From positions 1-33,132 of the forward strand of contig JANBPT010000506.1 of NCBI GenBank assembly GCA_027575765.1: a stretch of DNA of 33,132 bases, given 5' to 3'. The notes beneath the pieces are model-generated. The model worked only from the letters and a program-made list of their open reading frames with translations, was not told where the DNA came from and made no database searches. The first letter of the stretch is position 1, and every line of letters begins with the position of its first letter. This DNA comes from Tieghemiomyces parasiticus (Eukaryota > Kickxellomycota > Dimargaritomycetes > Dimargaritales > Dimargaritaceae). Both the position numbers and the translations under genes were made by a program. Below are positions 10,561 to 20,901 of this stretch, in pieces.

Positions 10561-11114
10561 ACATATCCATTATTGCATATTAGAACACTGACTTCACACT
10601 ACGGCCACTGCCCCCCTCTCCTTGGCGGGGGTTGGCAATAGTCCTCTTTTGCGAAAATATATCTATTTATATATGCTTCGAATAATGGGGCGTCTTAGTA
10701 TACCACAATGGCACATTCTTATGCTCAGACCTCCTTGCACAGCGTGACAGGACAAGTAAGCTGACCCGCAACACTCAGAGTGGCGCTGGGAGACACCTTC
10801 CCCTCCCCCATCCCTTCGTTTGAATTCACAAAACTCAAGACGTACCCGGGTAGAGACGGTGAACCATCAGCGGCCAGAAACGCTTATCAGCTCAGGCCAT
10901 CCTGGATTGAATCCAGTGGTGGTAGGGTTCAACGACCTGCTTTAAAAAGCTATTAGTCACGACGCAATTCAGTAATATCAGCAGGCGTAAGCAAGCAGGC
11001 ACACTTTACCATTCCATGACTCCAGCGGGTACACTCCCGTTGTCTTGGAATGTCGGCGTGACAGTCACTCCCCATGACCATGGCCTAGGCCGGGTGGGAA
11101 ATAACGAGTCGCCG

Positions 11115-11135
11115 CCGCACGACTTAATCGTGCGG
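11115..11135. repeat. 8-bp perfect inverted repeat, 5-nt spacer
   Basis: CCGCACGA and TCGTGCGG flank CTTAA. The outer triplets are everted CCG/CGG. The site is 628 bp upstream of the DHTKD1 ATG. It could be a regulator site or a hairpin; there is no transcript evidence. Confidence 0.6.
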
Positions 11136-11559
11136 TCCAGTACCATCGCAAAAATTACGAACAGAACCATTCAGCCCAAAGGACGTGGCCGGTGCAGCCG
11201 CCGCGAACGATTGATGGGGCCTCGCATTCGAGGTGGGCAGGACCTGACCAGGTTCTGTCGTACCTGTGTTGCTGTGGCTAGGGGCCTTGGCCTAGACTCC
11301 CACGTTAGTTACAAGTCAACCAGTCACTGGCGTCAACCAATCCCGCACTCTCCCATGGCCCCACCCTTCCCCCGCCTACGCACTGTGGGCTACTCTGCTC
11401 ATCACAAGAAAGAGCCGTCACATACGACCCCCTTCCTCCTGGCACCTGCCTGCATCGTTTCAGAATGGTTGGGCCACCCTCCTTGCCACCCCGACGACCA
11501 CTACTCCGCCCGCCAGGTCCAACGCCAGTCACAACCGAGACCGTTTCCGGTACTTTAGC

Positions 11560-11762
11560 CCACCGCCCCGGACGACCGCCTATCCTTTAACTCCGCTCTC
11601 TTTTATTCAAGACTCGGTACCCGACCCCGCCTTACCCCCCCTCACGTCGCCTCCACTCTAACAACCATCCTCCTCCCTCGCTTTCGCCTCAAACGGTCGC
11701 TTCGTCCTCAGCCCTCATCCCGAACTCCCTTCATCGCGCTTCCTTTTCCTCATCTACCTGCT
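11560..11762 (+). promoter_or_regulatory. Pyrimidine-rich leader upstream of DHTKD1
   Basis: The 200 bases before the DHTKD1 ATG are strikingly C/T-rich on the coding strand. This is common in promoters and 5' leaders of well-expressed fungal genes. No TATA box is evident; the transcription start is not determinable. Confidence 0.45.
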
Positions 11763-14700
11763 ATGCCCATCCCTCGGGTTCTCTGTTCGCTTCGCACCGT
11801 CCGACCGGGGCGACTCCCGGGCGCCCTCTCGTCGACCAGGACACCCCGTCCGCTGCTTACCAAGGGCGGAGCTAGCGGACCGGTCTGGGCCGGCCGGGCC
11901 CAGCGTCTCCCGACCCTGACCGCCCCGCACCGGGCCTATCACGACGAAGGCGCCCACGGCTACCGTCGTCCCGAGCCTAGCCAGCTCACCGACTGTAAGT
12001 TACCAAACCACAGGTGACGCGGGGTCTACCTTTGTTATCCCGCCCCTCCAACCGCTCTTACCCAGCGGGGGTCTTGACCCGCCTTCTCACCCCTTGGACC
12101 CGCCTTATTGGATCTATCTGATCATCACACCCTGCCTATTACCCACACCACGTTGCTGCTGGCAATACATTACAACTTCCCTTTCCCGCAGTCACCGAGG
12201 CTGAAATTGCTAACCGTATCCAGCATTCGCAACTGGTACGCTTGGTTGCGGCCTTCCGGGACCACGGTCACAAGGCGGCGGATCTGGACCCGCTCGGCAT
12301 GGCCCACCACGCGTAAGTGATTCCAATCAGGGAATACCGGCACTAGCGAGGGCCCGAGGCCACCGGCTGTTGGCTCCGCGGAAATAGTGGATTCCAGAAT
12401 GATGATTGGCACTTCCTCACCCGCTGTGTAAGTTCCCTACTGTCCCACTCACCGCAATACCTAACCCACCCACCTTTACCCTCATCCGTCTCTGCTACCC
12501 ACGCCCGACGGCAGTAATGTCCCCGAGCTGGAGCCTGCCCGCTACGGACTACAGGACCTCGGCGCCGTTTTCCCCCTTCTCGGGATCGTGCACATCAACC
12601 GCGGTCCGGAAACGACGGAACCGCTGGCCGAGGCCTCCCTGGAAACCATCCTCGACCACCTCCGCCAGGTCTACTGTGCCCAGATCGCCTTCGAGTTCAA
12701 CCACATCCCCGACTCGGCTGAGCGTCGCTGGCTGGCCCACATGGCCGAGTCGTTCCACCGCGAACCCTTCCAGCCTGATCAGAAGCGCCGTGTGTTCGAG
12801 TTACTGGCCCGGTCTGAAGTGTTTGATCACTTCATGCAAAAGAAGTTCGGTCAAGTCAAGCGCTACGGCCTGGAAGGTGCCGAGTCCATGATGGTGGCTC
12901 TCGACCAGTTGTTCGACGCCAGCAGTGCCCGAGGGGTGGAGCAGGTGGTGATGTGCATGGCCCACCGCGGCCGCCTCAACCTCCTGACCGATCTCCTGCA
13001 AATGTCGCCCACGGTCCTCTTTCATAAGGTCCAGGGCAACTCGGAGTTCCCGGCGGGTTTACCCGCCACGGGCGACGTCCTGTCCCACCTCACCCACACC
13101 CCCGACCTAGACTACGGCACCGGCCGGTCGTTACATGTCACAATGCTACCCAACCCGTCACACCTGGAGGCTGTCAACCCCGTGGCTATGGGCAAGGCCC
13201 GCGCTAAGCAGATGGACCGGTTTGCCGCGTTGGGCGACGAAGACGCCGGGTGCCAATTGGGCGATCGAGTCCTGTGCCTCCAGCTCCACGGCGACGCGGC
13301 TTGGACGGGCCAGGGAGTGGTCATGGAAGGTCTGGGCCTGTCCAACCTCCCGCACTTCACCTCAGGTGGGTCCGTGCATCTCATTGTCAACAACCAGCTC
13401 GGGTACACCACCCCAGCCCTCAACGCTCGGTCCACCTTGTACACTTCAGACATTGGCAAGATGGTCAACGCCCCACTGATCCACGTTAACGGGGACCATC
13501 CCGAGGAGGTGGCGCGCGCCGCACTGCTCGCCCTACGCTACCGCGCCGTGTTCAAGAAGGATGTCATCCTGGACCTCCTGACCTTCCGCCGGTGGGGTCA
13601 CAACGAACTGGACGAGCCAGCCTTCACTCAGCCCCAAATGTACCGCACTATCCGGGCTCGCACCAGTGTCCCCCAGTTATATGAGCGCAAGCTGCTGGCC
13701 GAGCCTCACCCGGTCGTTACGCCGGCGTCCATCGGCGCGTTCCGCGACGACTATTTTGCCAAGCTATCCGAGCATCTCCGCGCCGCCGCCGACTACGTCC
13801 CGCCTCCGGTGGTTCTCAAAGGGAAGTGGGCCGGGCTGACGGTCCCGCACAGCATCGAGGAACCCGCCACCACAGGGGTCGACGGTGACATCCTCCGAGC
13901 CATCGGCAAGGCCTCCGTCACCTACCCGGCCGGCATGACGGTCCACCCGCGCCTGCTCAAGTACCACGTCACCGCGCGCCTCAACAAGCTGGTTGAGGGT
14001 ACTCGACTGGACTGGGCCACCGCCGAGATGCTGGCCATCGGCTCCCTGCTGCGCGAGGGCCACAACGTCCGTCTCAGCGGCCAGGACGTAGGCCGGGGTA
14101 CCTTCAGTCAACGTCACGCCATGTTAGTGTGCCAAGACACCGAGCGGGTCTATATCCCCATCAACCACCAGGCGGACGGCGACCCACAGGTCGCGAAACC
14201 TGGCCGCCTAGAGGTGGCCAACAGTCACCTGAGCGAATTGGCCGTCCTAGGATTTGAGTACGGCATGTCCCTAGAGAACCCGCACAACCTGGTCATGTGG
14301 GAGGCCCAGTACGGCGATTTCTACAACACGGCCCAGGTCATTGTCGACACCTTCATCGCCAGCGGCAACACCAAATGGCTGCGGCAGACTGGCCTGGTGA
14401 TGCTCCTTCCGCACGGCTACGACGGAACGGGCCCGGAACACTCGTCGTGCCGCTTGGAGCGTTTCCTGCAGCTCAGCAACGACCCCATTCACTTTGACGT
14501 GACCTCGGGGGCCGGCGAATCCTACGCACTGGCCGAGGGCCACCAGGGCCGGCTCAACCCGAACCTGCACGTGGTCAACTGTACCACACCAGCTCAGTAC
14601 TTCCATGTGCTGCGGCGCCAGCTCAAGCGTAACTACCGCAAACCACTCATTATTGCCACTCCGAAGACCTTGCTCAAATCGCCCCTGGCTGTATCCAGCC

Positions 14701-15140
14701 TCGACGATCTGGTCCCCAATACCCGTTTCCAGCCCGTCCTCCCGGATCCGCGCTTCATGACGTCCCGGGACCCGGCCGACGTGCGCCGCATCGTGTTCGT
14801 TTCGGGCCGCTTGTATTACGACCTGGTCAAGCACCGCGCCGAGGTGGGCCAGGACGACACCGTGGCACTAGTCCGCCTGGAGGAACTCTGTCCGTTCCCG
14901 CGGGACCAGCTCCGCGCCGAACTGGCACGGTTCCCCAATGCCCAAGAGTTTACGTGGTGCCAAGAGGAGACCGAGAATTCTGGGGCTTATGCGTTCGCCC
15001 TCCCGCGTCTCCAAGCATTGCTGCCCGCCGGTACCCATCTGCGCTACGTTGGCCGTCCCCCGCTTGCCGCCTGCGTGACCGGTATCGCGTCCGTCTACCG
15101 TGAGGAACAGGCCAAACTGATCTGCCAGGCTTTCGAATAA
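11763..15140 (+). CDS. DHTKD1: 2-oxoadipate dehydrogenase E1 (DHTKD1 type), 3 exons
   Basis: Exons 11763-11994, 12192-12312 and 12515-15140 join in frame to 992 aa; both donors are GTAAGT. Residues 1-60 are Arg-rich with no acidic residues, a mitochondrial presequence. Then come YHDEGAHGYR, HGHKAADLDPLG (about 101-112), NVPELEPARYGL, the KRYGLEGAESMM segment, the thiamine-diphosphate site GDAAWTGQG...NNQLGY (about 377-412), RRWGHNELDEP (about 476-487), the transketolase pyrimidine-binding domain (from about 616, LDWATAE, GQDVGRGTFSQRH) and the C-terminal 2-oxoglutarate-dehydrogenase fold. The residues around KRYGLEGAESMM and HVTMLPNPSHLEAVNPVA match DHTKD1 rather than OGDH/KGD1. The enzyme decarboxylates 2-oxoadipate in lysine and tryptophan breakdown, working with shared E2/E3 subunits in the matrix. 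Intron 2 contains a possible in-frame 30-nt microexon (12398-12427). The main ATG-less part starts at a GTG if introns are ignored; that is not the real start. Confidence 0.93.
12398..12427 (+). other. Possible in-frame microexon of DHTKD1
   Basis: The 202-nt intron 12313-12514 contains a TTCCAG acceptor ending at 12397 and a perfect GTAAGT donor starting at 12428. Including the 30 nt between them keeps phase and adds ten residues between MAHHA and NVPELEP, leaving introns of 85 and 87 nt. Skipping it gives the spacing seen in bacterial family members, so skipping is my default model. Confidence 0.4.
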
Positions 15141-15406
15141 GAATTGAAGTATATTTGTTGCAACATGGTCGTTCGGTGCTGAACAGCGGCCCCGCTTCCA
15201 TCCCCCTTGAGGTTTTTTACACATAAAGCGATCGTTTTCACTATCCCACTCTTAGCCGGACTTATCTGCTACGGCGTGATACCATATTAAATAGTTTCTT
15301 CTACATTCAACGTCTAAACCGTACAATCACCTTGAGATGTGTAAGAATGATATAATGGGCAGCGTTGGAGTAACGCAGGTGGGCGAGAACCATACCCTCT
15401 GGCGCG

Positions 15407-18400
15407 CTACAGTTCATCGTGTGTCGCACCGGGGATAGGTGCGGTGGCGGTGGCAGCGGCCTGGGCGACCTCCGCGCGAAGGCGGGCCACCTCGCTGTCG
15501 TAGGTCTGCCATTCGGGGAGCAGCCGGACCGCGCGCTCCAGTTTGGGCTCCTTGGTGAGCGGGTTATTGCACAGATCGATCGTCTTGGCGCGACCGAGGG
15601 ACTCGTTGCTACACCAGGTCTCGCACCAGAGCCATTCCTGCGGGAGAGAGAAGATGGGGACGAGGTGCTGGAGGTGGTTGGGCAGGTCCTGGTCGAGGTT
15701 GGCGAGGCTGTTGGGGTCGGCGCTGAGACCCTGGTACTGCTGACGGAGTCGGTCACCGGCGGCCAGCTGACGGAACCGGCGGAGGTCCACGACGTACAGC
15801 GCGCTGATATGGTAGGGTCGCCCGGCGAGATGTTGGGCCCACCAGCCATCCTTCCAGAACCGGAACCGGTCCATTTCGGGTCGATTGTCGCAGAAGGGCG
15901 TGTATCCGTACGGGGCACCTTGCAGGTCGAGGGCAGCCAAATCTGCCAGGTCGGTACGCACGATTTGGTCGGCATCGACAAAGATTACCCGGTCGAGGTC
16001 GAGCGGGAAGAGGACATCCAAAAACAAAATCTTGTACCCCCAGATGATGCGTTGCTTTTCGCGTTGTGCGCGAAGCCAGTAAGGCCACTGGTACGTGACG
16101 AGCTGGTACGCGAACCCATAGCGGGCCGCCAGGGCGGGCAGGAATGACTTGAAGGATGGTGACATGAAGTTCTCGATGAACCAGAACTTAACCGGGTTCT
16201 GAGTGTGGCGCAGGACACTGAGGATCATGATGGCCAAGAAACGTTCGTACAGGTGGCCGGACGCCACCGAGAAGACATGGACGGTTCGACGGCGGCGCGC
16301 GGACAGTTGGGTCCCGGGTAGCCATGCCGGTAGAGGAAGCCGGTCGTCCACCCAGCTGACAGCCGATTGAAGCCAGCTGTCGCCTGTCCCGTGGGCATCG
16401 TCCGTGCCCGCACTGGCCAGGAGGTCATCGGCCTCACGGCCGGGACGGCGGCGTACACGGGGCCGCACGGTGGTACCTTGGAAAGAGTTAAGAAGAATCT
16501 CCGAGCGGACGTCAGCGACCGCACCAGGGGTCCACCCGGCGTGGCCCACGGTTTCTAAGGCGAACAGATCGGCGGAGCGGCCGGGGCGCAGTCCTAGCTG
16601 CCAGACACCAGGGGCGGCCAAGAACTGGAAATAGCCGTAGTTGGCCATGACGATGGTACCCGTGTGAGCCGGGGCGGCGGGGGTGCCGAGGACCAACTGG
16701 AGACCACGGGGCGGGTACCCGGTCGTGAGGTCCTGGCAGTGTCCCTCCACCATGATATGCTTGAGGACGAACTCGCTACGCACGCCTTCGCGGTGGGCAG
16801 TCGGGGTGGTGAGCGTGGACAGCTGCAGGTTGTCCAGATCGTAGGCACAGGCCACGGGTGTGACCATCCAAGCAGACGGGGTGTCCATGGCCAGCGTATA
16901 GAGTGGTTCGGTCGGCAGGCGGCTGAAGATAGCGGCCGGGGCCGCGGCGCGCGGGTCCAGAACCGGGTGCACGGGCCCCACGTAGCGATAGAAACGGGTT
17001 AGCGGGAGCTCATCGTGGGTCAGTTCCGGGCGTAGCGTGACGCGCACGGCCGTGAAGGGCAGCCCAGCGGCCGAGTGGAGAAGGGCACTCCACAGCTGAG
17101 CGCTCTCACTGACGGGATCGATCACCACTGTAAACCGCAGCCAGGCTTTGTCCCAGTCGCCGTGGGTGAAGGTTAGGGCATTACCGGCGAACGGCGCGGT
17201 GGGGTCTTGCCGGCCGGTGGGCTCGTCCGGGCCACCGTCTGTGACAGTTGAGGTCGTGCTGCTGTAGTATACGGCGCCAGCCAGGAGGACCATGTCTGCG
17301 CGCTTGGCGTGCTCCACCAGGGTGGCTGTGTCCTGGGCATCCCCGAGCCGCTGAAGCCCGTCCAATGTAGTGATTACCGGACCGATTCGTTCGCCAATCT
17401 CATAGCTCACCAGGAGACCCAATTCCTCGACGGTTAACTGGGTGGCGTCGGTAAAGCCTGTGATGACGCGGCCGTTGACCACCAGGGTACGGGCGGTGTC
17501 GTCTAGTTCCAAAGCGTGACCAGCCGCACGGGCCAATTCGGACCAGTTCTCCAGGGCAGCCGCGGTGGTCAGCGTGTGCGACAAAGTGAGCAGCTCGGCC
17601 GGCACGTTATCGGTAAAGGTTGCGGATAGACAGGTCACGACCGAAGTGTCGTCCGCTGCGGTCGCGTGGGCCAGGACGCACTCGACCGCGGTCGGCCAGT
17701 GCTCCAAAACGGCTGGCGGGATAGTCTCCCCGGGGCGGTTGCCGAAGGCTTGGGGCTCGTAGAGGTCCCGGAGAACGGCGGCCGCGCGGGCAATCGTCCG
17801 AGCGAGGGCCACAACCTCAATATCGTCCGTGGTCAAGGCCGCGGCCACCGCGGGGTTAGGCAACCAAGCAACGCGCACCGCCGGATCGGACGCGGCGCAG
17901 CGTAGGGCGGCCACGAGATCCTGGCGGACGGCCGGTGTGCGAAGGTCACCCACAACCCATACAGAGATCCAGGGCCGCAGTGCCAGGGTCGGGACACGGG
18001 GGCCGAGCGGGTAGAAATAGGGAATCGCAGAGGTCCACAGGGCTGGCGGAGGTGGGTGTGGGAGGTCGCGTAGCAGATTGGCCACGACCAGCGGGTGGAT
18101 GGCCGTGGGGAAAACCCAGGGGCTACGGGTGCGGAGCACGCCCGGGCGGGTCAGGAAATAGTCGTACAGATCAGTGCTGTCGTCGATTTGACCGTCAAAG
18201 TACGCCAGAGCCAAGATTTCGCTGTCACTTTGGTACACCGCCATCACGCGGTTGCGGAACCCGTCCGCTAGATCAAAGTAGCGGCCGTTAACAAAAAAGG
18301 CTCCCTCGGCGGGTGTGATCCCCAGGCGGTTCTGGAGGTCCCGAGTGACAGCCAGGTAAGGGTGGTAGGGGCTCCGGGGCCCCGCAACAGAATCGAAATC

Positions 18401-20323
18401 TGGAATCGTGTCACCAGTTGGGTAGGTCGTGGCGAAATCTTGGAACGCCGCCCGGACCAGGGTGACCACGTCGGCCGAAGGATTGCGGCGGATCTTACGC
18501 TGGATGGTAATCAGCAACTCGGCCGCCTGGGACCGCGGGTAATTGGCCATCACATAGTAAAACAGGCGGGCCATGGTATCAGCGGGGGTGTCCGTGTCAC
18601 TCTCGGGGCTAACTAGCGGCAGAACGCCGAACCGGAGGGGAATGTGGCGATCAACATTGGCTATCACCTCTTCTGCGACGGTCTCCAGCCCGGCAGCTGT
18701 CGACAGGTCAACGGCGAAAAGCACGGTGCACAGGTTCTTGCTCATCGCACGTAATTGCCCTGGGTACACCGGACGGAGGAACAATTCAAGTTTAGGCCAG
18801 CTGGCGTAGGCCGGATCGCGCTCCAGGTCGTTCCACCACGCCACGACGGGTTTGGCTAGTTCGCTATCCCTCACGTCGTAGACTTGGGTACCGGCGGCCA
18901 GGGCGGCGGCGTAAGGGTCCTGGCGGCTCGCCAGGAGGGCGCTGGTCGTGGGTTCAATCGTGGGTTCCTGCTGCCACAGGTGCTGGGTGGGAACTTTCTG
19001 GGGGGTAGCCAGGGTGGGGGCAGTAAGGAAGGCATGGACCTGAGCTAGGTCCAGTGGTAGGGCGAGTAAGGCGCGGACGGTACGGAGCTCGGCGCGCTGG
19101 GCCTCGTGCAGGCTGAAGGCATTCAACGGACGCATGGGATTGTGACGAAGTGGGACTCCATTCAGCCAGAGGCCGGGTTCGAGCCGGTGGCGCAGGAGAG
19201 CCTTGACCTCCGCATGGAGCTTGGGGGACCGAGCGCGCTGCGCCAGCGGGTGGGCGTACTTGGGGAAGTTATGGGTCAGTCGGGTGAGAGCTAGCAGCGG
19301 ATCCATATGGTTCCGAATGTAACCAGCGGCCTGTACGGCCAAGCCGGCCACTTCATCCTTAGTCAGCGGGGTAACCTGAGGTGTGGCTGTCTCCAGCTCA
19401 ATTAGGATATCGTCCGCAGCCTCTGCGGTGCCCAGGTCTGCGGTGTCGGCATCATCGTCGACCGAGGCGGCCTCGCCAGGACGGTCATCGGTAACCTTGT
19501 ACTCGGTACTCTTAATGCTGAGGCTGACGCCGTAGCCGGTGAGGTTCAGATCTGGACGATGGTCCGTAACCGGAGGCCGGGGGCGGATGATCAACACCCC
19601 CTGGACGTGATCAACGAGCGTGTGCAAAAAGATGAGAGTGGGATGGAAGGTCGAATCGGTTGCGTCGCCGTAGAGTACAAACGTGACCCCGGTGGACACC
19701 GTACCTGACCCCGCGGCACGGATCGGGTAGACGTGGTCGAAGGGGAACCGCCGCGGGATGGCCTGGATACTGAACCCCAGGTCGAGCTGAGCAAAGTCGG
19801 CGGCGAGGTCAATAGCCGTGGTGGTCGCGGGGAGGCCTAGGGCCTGACGGAGATCGGCCAGCTGACAGTACTGGCGTTCATTGTACGCAGTCCATACGGG
19901 ACAGGTCGGATCGAACGCTGGGTTGACGGCGATAAGCTCAGGGACGACGGTTTCGCGATAGTACTGGTAAAACATTTCCACGGCAGGAGCCGCCACGTGT
20001 AACGCCACACCCCAGGACATCACAGCGGTGGACGTGGCATGCGGCAGCATACGCTCCTTCCGAATGAAGGCGAGGGCGCGCTCGTATAGGGGCTCGTCAG
20101 GCAGGGCAAGCTGGGCCGGGGCGGTCAGGTATGCCAGTAGGGGCAAGTAAGCAGTACGGTTTTCGGACGCGACGTACTCAGCCAGTTCCAGGGCTAAGGG
20201 CGGCGCCGGAAAACTGGCCTTGAGAACGGTCCGGACGGGCGGGGAGGCCAGAGCGGAGCTGGCAACCGCCGCCAGTAGCCAGAGCCCCAGTGCTCCGACG
20301 GTAATGCGCCGGAGCGGAGGCAT
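15407..20323 (-). CDS. UGGT: UDP-glucose:glycoprotein glucosyltransferase (UGGT)
   Basis: A 1638-aa intronless protein, the usual length for UGGT. It starts at the ATG at 20323 with an N-terminal signal peptide (about residues 1-27, LLAAVASSALA) and ends in HDEL, the ER retrieval signal. The N-terminal ~1300 residues form the thioredoxin-like folding-sensor arc; the GT24 catalytic domain spans about 1345-1625, opening with FSVASGHLYERF. Metal/UDP-glucose-binding D1450-A-D1452 (in FVDADQIV) and the second acidic motif D1544-Q-D1546 (LDQDLPN) are present, as are RIIWGYKILFLDVLFPL, APYGYTPFCD and SLPQEWLWCETW. In the ER lumen it reglucosylates N-glycans on misfolded glycoproteins so that they rebind calnexin. 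All visible catalytic features are intact. It converges with DHTKD1, 266 bp apart at the stop codons. Confidence 0.97.
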   Translation of the reverse strand: MPPLRRITVGALGLWLLAAVASSALASPPVRTVLKASFPAPPLALELAEYVASENRTAYLPLLAYLTAPAQLALPDEPLYERALAFIRKERMLPHATSTAVMSWGVALHVAAPAVEMFYQYYRETVVPELIAVNPAFDPTCPVWTAYNERQYCQLADLRQALGLPATTTAIDLAADFAQLDLGFSIQAIPRRFPFDHVYPIRAAGSGTVSTGVTFVLYGDATDSTFHPTLIFLHTLVDHVQGVLIIRPRPPVTDHRPDLNLTGYGVSLSIKSTEYKVTDDRPGEAASVDDDADTADLGTAEAADDILIELETATPQVTPLTKDEVAGLAVQAAGYIRNHMDPLLALTRLTHNFPKYAHPLAQRARSPKLHAEVKALLRHRLEPGLWLNGVPLRHNPMRPLNAFSLHEAQRAELRTVRALLALPLDLAQVHAFLTAPTLATPQKVPTQHLWQQEPTIEPTTSALLASRQDPYAAALAAGTQVYDVRDSELAKPVVAWWNDLERDPAYASWPKLELFLRPVYPGQLRAMSKNLCTVLFAVDLSTAAGLETVAEEVIANVDRHIPLRFGVLPLVSPESDTDTPADTMARLFYYVMANYPRSQAAELLITIQRKIRRNPSADVVTLVRAAFQDFATTYPTGDTIPDFDSVAGPRSPYHPYLAVTRDLQNRLGITPAEGAFFVNGRYFDLADGFRNRVMAVYQSDSEILALAYFDGQIDDSTDLYDYFLTRPGVLRTRSPWVFPTAIHPLVVANLLRDLPHPPPPALWTSAIPYFYPLGPRVPTLALRPWISVWVVGDLRTPAVRQDLVAALRCAASDPAVRVAWLPNPAVAAALTTDDIEVVALARTIARAAAVLRDLYEPQAFGNRPGETIPPAVLEHWPTAVECVLAHATAADDTSVVTCLSATFTDNVPAELLTLSHTLTTAAALENWSELARAAGHALELDDTARTLVVNGRVITGFTDATQLTVEELGLLVSYEIGERIGPVITTLDGLQRLGDAQDTATLVEHAKRADMVLLAGAVYYSSTTSTVTDGGPDEPTGRQDPTAPFAGNALTFTHGDWDKAWLRFTVVIDPVSESAQLWSALLHSAAGLPFTAVRVTLRPELTHDELPLTRFYRYVGPVHPVLDPRAAAPAAIFSRLPTEPLYTLAMDTPSAWMVTPVACAYDLDNLQLSTLTTPTAHREGVRSEFVLKHIMVEGHCQDLTTGYPPRGLQLVLGTPAAPAHTGTIVMANYGYFQFLAAPGVWQLGLRPGRSADLFALETVGHAGWTPGAVADVRSEILLNSFQGTTVRPRVRRRPGREADDLLASAGTDDAHGTGDSWLQSAVSWVDDRLPLPAWLPGTQLSARRRRTVHVFSVASGHLYERFLAIMILSVLRHTQNPVKFWFIENFMSPSFKSFLPALAARYGFAYQLVTYQWPYWLRAQREKQRIIWGYKILFLDVLFPLDLDRVIFVDADQIVRTDLADLAALDLQGAPYGYTPFCDNRPEMDRFRFWKDGWWAQHLAGRPYHISALYVVDLRRFRQLAAGDRLRQQYQGLSADPNSLANLDQDLPNHLQHLVPIFSLPQEWLWCETWCSNESLGRAKTIDLCNNPLTKEPKLERAVRLLPEWQTYDSEVARLRAEVAQAAATATAPIPGATHDEL

Positions 20324-20901
20324 CGGTGGGAGGAAGGGAGGTGGCGGAGCGGGAATGGCAGTTCAGGGTAGAGTACGAATGGGAAATGGTAAGGGTGGTT
20401 CGATTGCGGAAGGGCCTGGTCAGAGCTCAAGTGACGCCGTCGGACGTAGGGCAACGAGTGGGTACTGAACCGGATGAGCGGGCCTGGTCCAGCCAGGTTA
20501 GCGTTGGCGGAGCCGTGGTCACTCTGACCACCTTCCTCTTTCACCTCGGCGGAGTATGACAGTCCCTAACAATGGTTTCCCGAGTACACGTGACTTGATA
20601 TCCTGCCTGCCACCATCGAAGAGCGGCGCCCCAGCCTTAGGGGACCGAATTTCTGCCGACCCATATCTCTAACTGTAACTGGCCGCCCTGCCCCAAGGTT
20701 CTACAGGGCTAATTAGCGACTTGCCAGGTCCTACCACACGATGGCCGTGGCCACGTTTGCCCTCCTCCCTCAAACCACACTTGACCCAGATCTTTTGATT
20801 ACAGGCACCCCATGTGCCATATCAGCGCCAAGCAGGTATCCAGTGATATGTAGCTTCATTGATTTCGTAACGCTACTCGATTAGTCCGCTGATGAGCGTC
20901 G
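20324..20901. other. Spacer between AIFM1 3' end and UGGT promoter
   Basis: Both neighbours are on the minus strand, so this 578-bp stretch carries the UGGT promoter and the AIFM1 3' region. The only site I can point to is CACGTGAC at 20587-20594. No gene is seen. Confidence 0.6.
20587..20594. promoter_or_regulatory. E-box CACGTGAC upstream of UGGT
   Basis: Read on the minus strand this is GTCACGTG, matching the RTCACRTG core bound by Cbf1-type bHLH factors, about 264 bp upstream of the UGGT start. A short site like this can occur by chance. Confidence 0.25.

Larger units (their letters stand above)
8000..11762. other. Long divergent spacer between Zn2Cys6 gene and DHTKD1
   Basis: This 3.76-kb stretch has no gene I can support. 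It holds the promoter of the Zn2Cys6 gene (left), two poly-C tracts, two short exon-like minus-strand segments, a CpG-depleted block (about 9240-10560), a perfect 8-bp inverted repeat (11115-11135) and the pyrimidine-rich leader of DHTKD1 (11560-11762). Confidence 0.65.

Noticed and set aside
11016..11558. 180-codon ATG-started open frame upstream of DHTKD1
   Set aside because: Low-complexity Pro/Ser/Arg/His-rich translation with no motif, no domain and no splice partner; it fits GC-rich non-coding sequence.
14271..14834. 187-codon antisense open frame within DHTKD1
   Set aside because: Shadow of the GC-rich sense frame; the sense strand encodes conserved catalytic sequence.
12588..15140. 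DHTKD1 beginning at 12588
   Set aside because: That codon is GTG within a conserved stretch (LLGI-VHINRG); family-typical sequence continues upstream through three exons to a presequence.
11763..15140. 2-oxoglutarate dehydrogenase E1 (KGD1/OGDH)
   Set aside because: Signature segments (KRYGLEGAESMM, LPNPSHLEAVNPVA with DHTKD1-type neighbours) and overall length fit DHTKD1 better.
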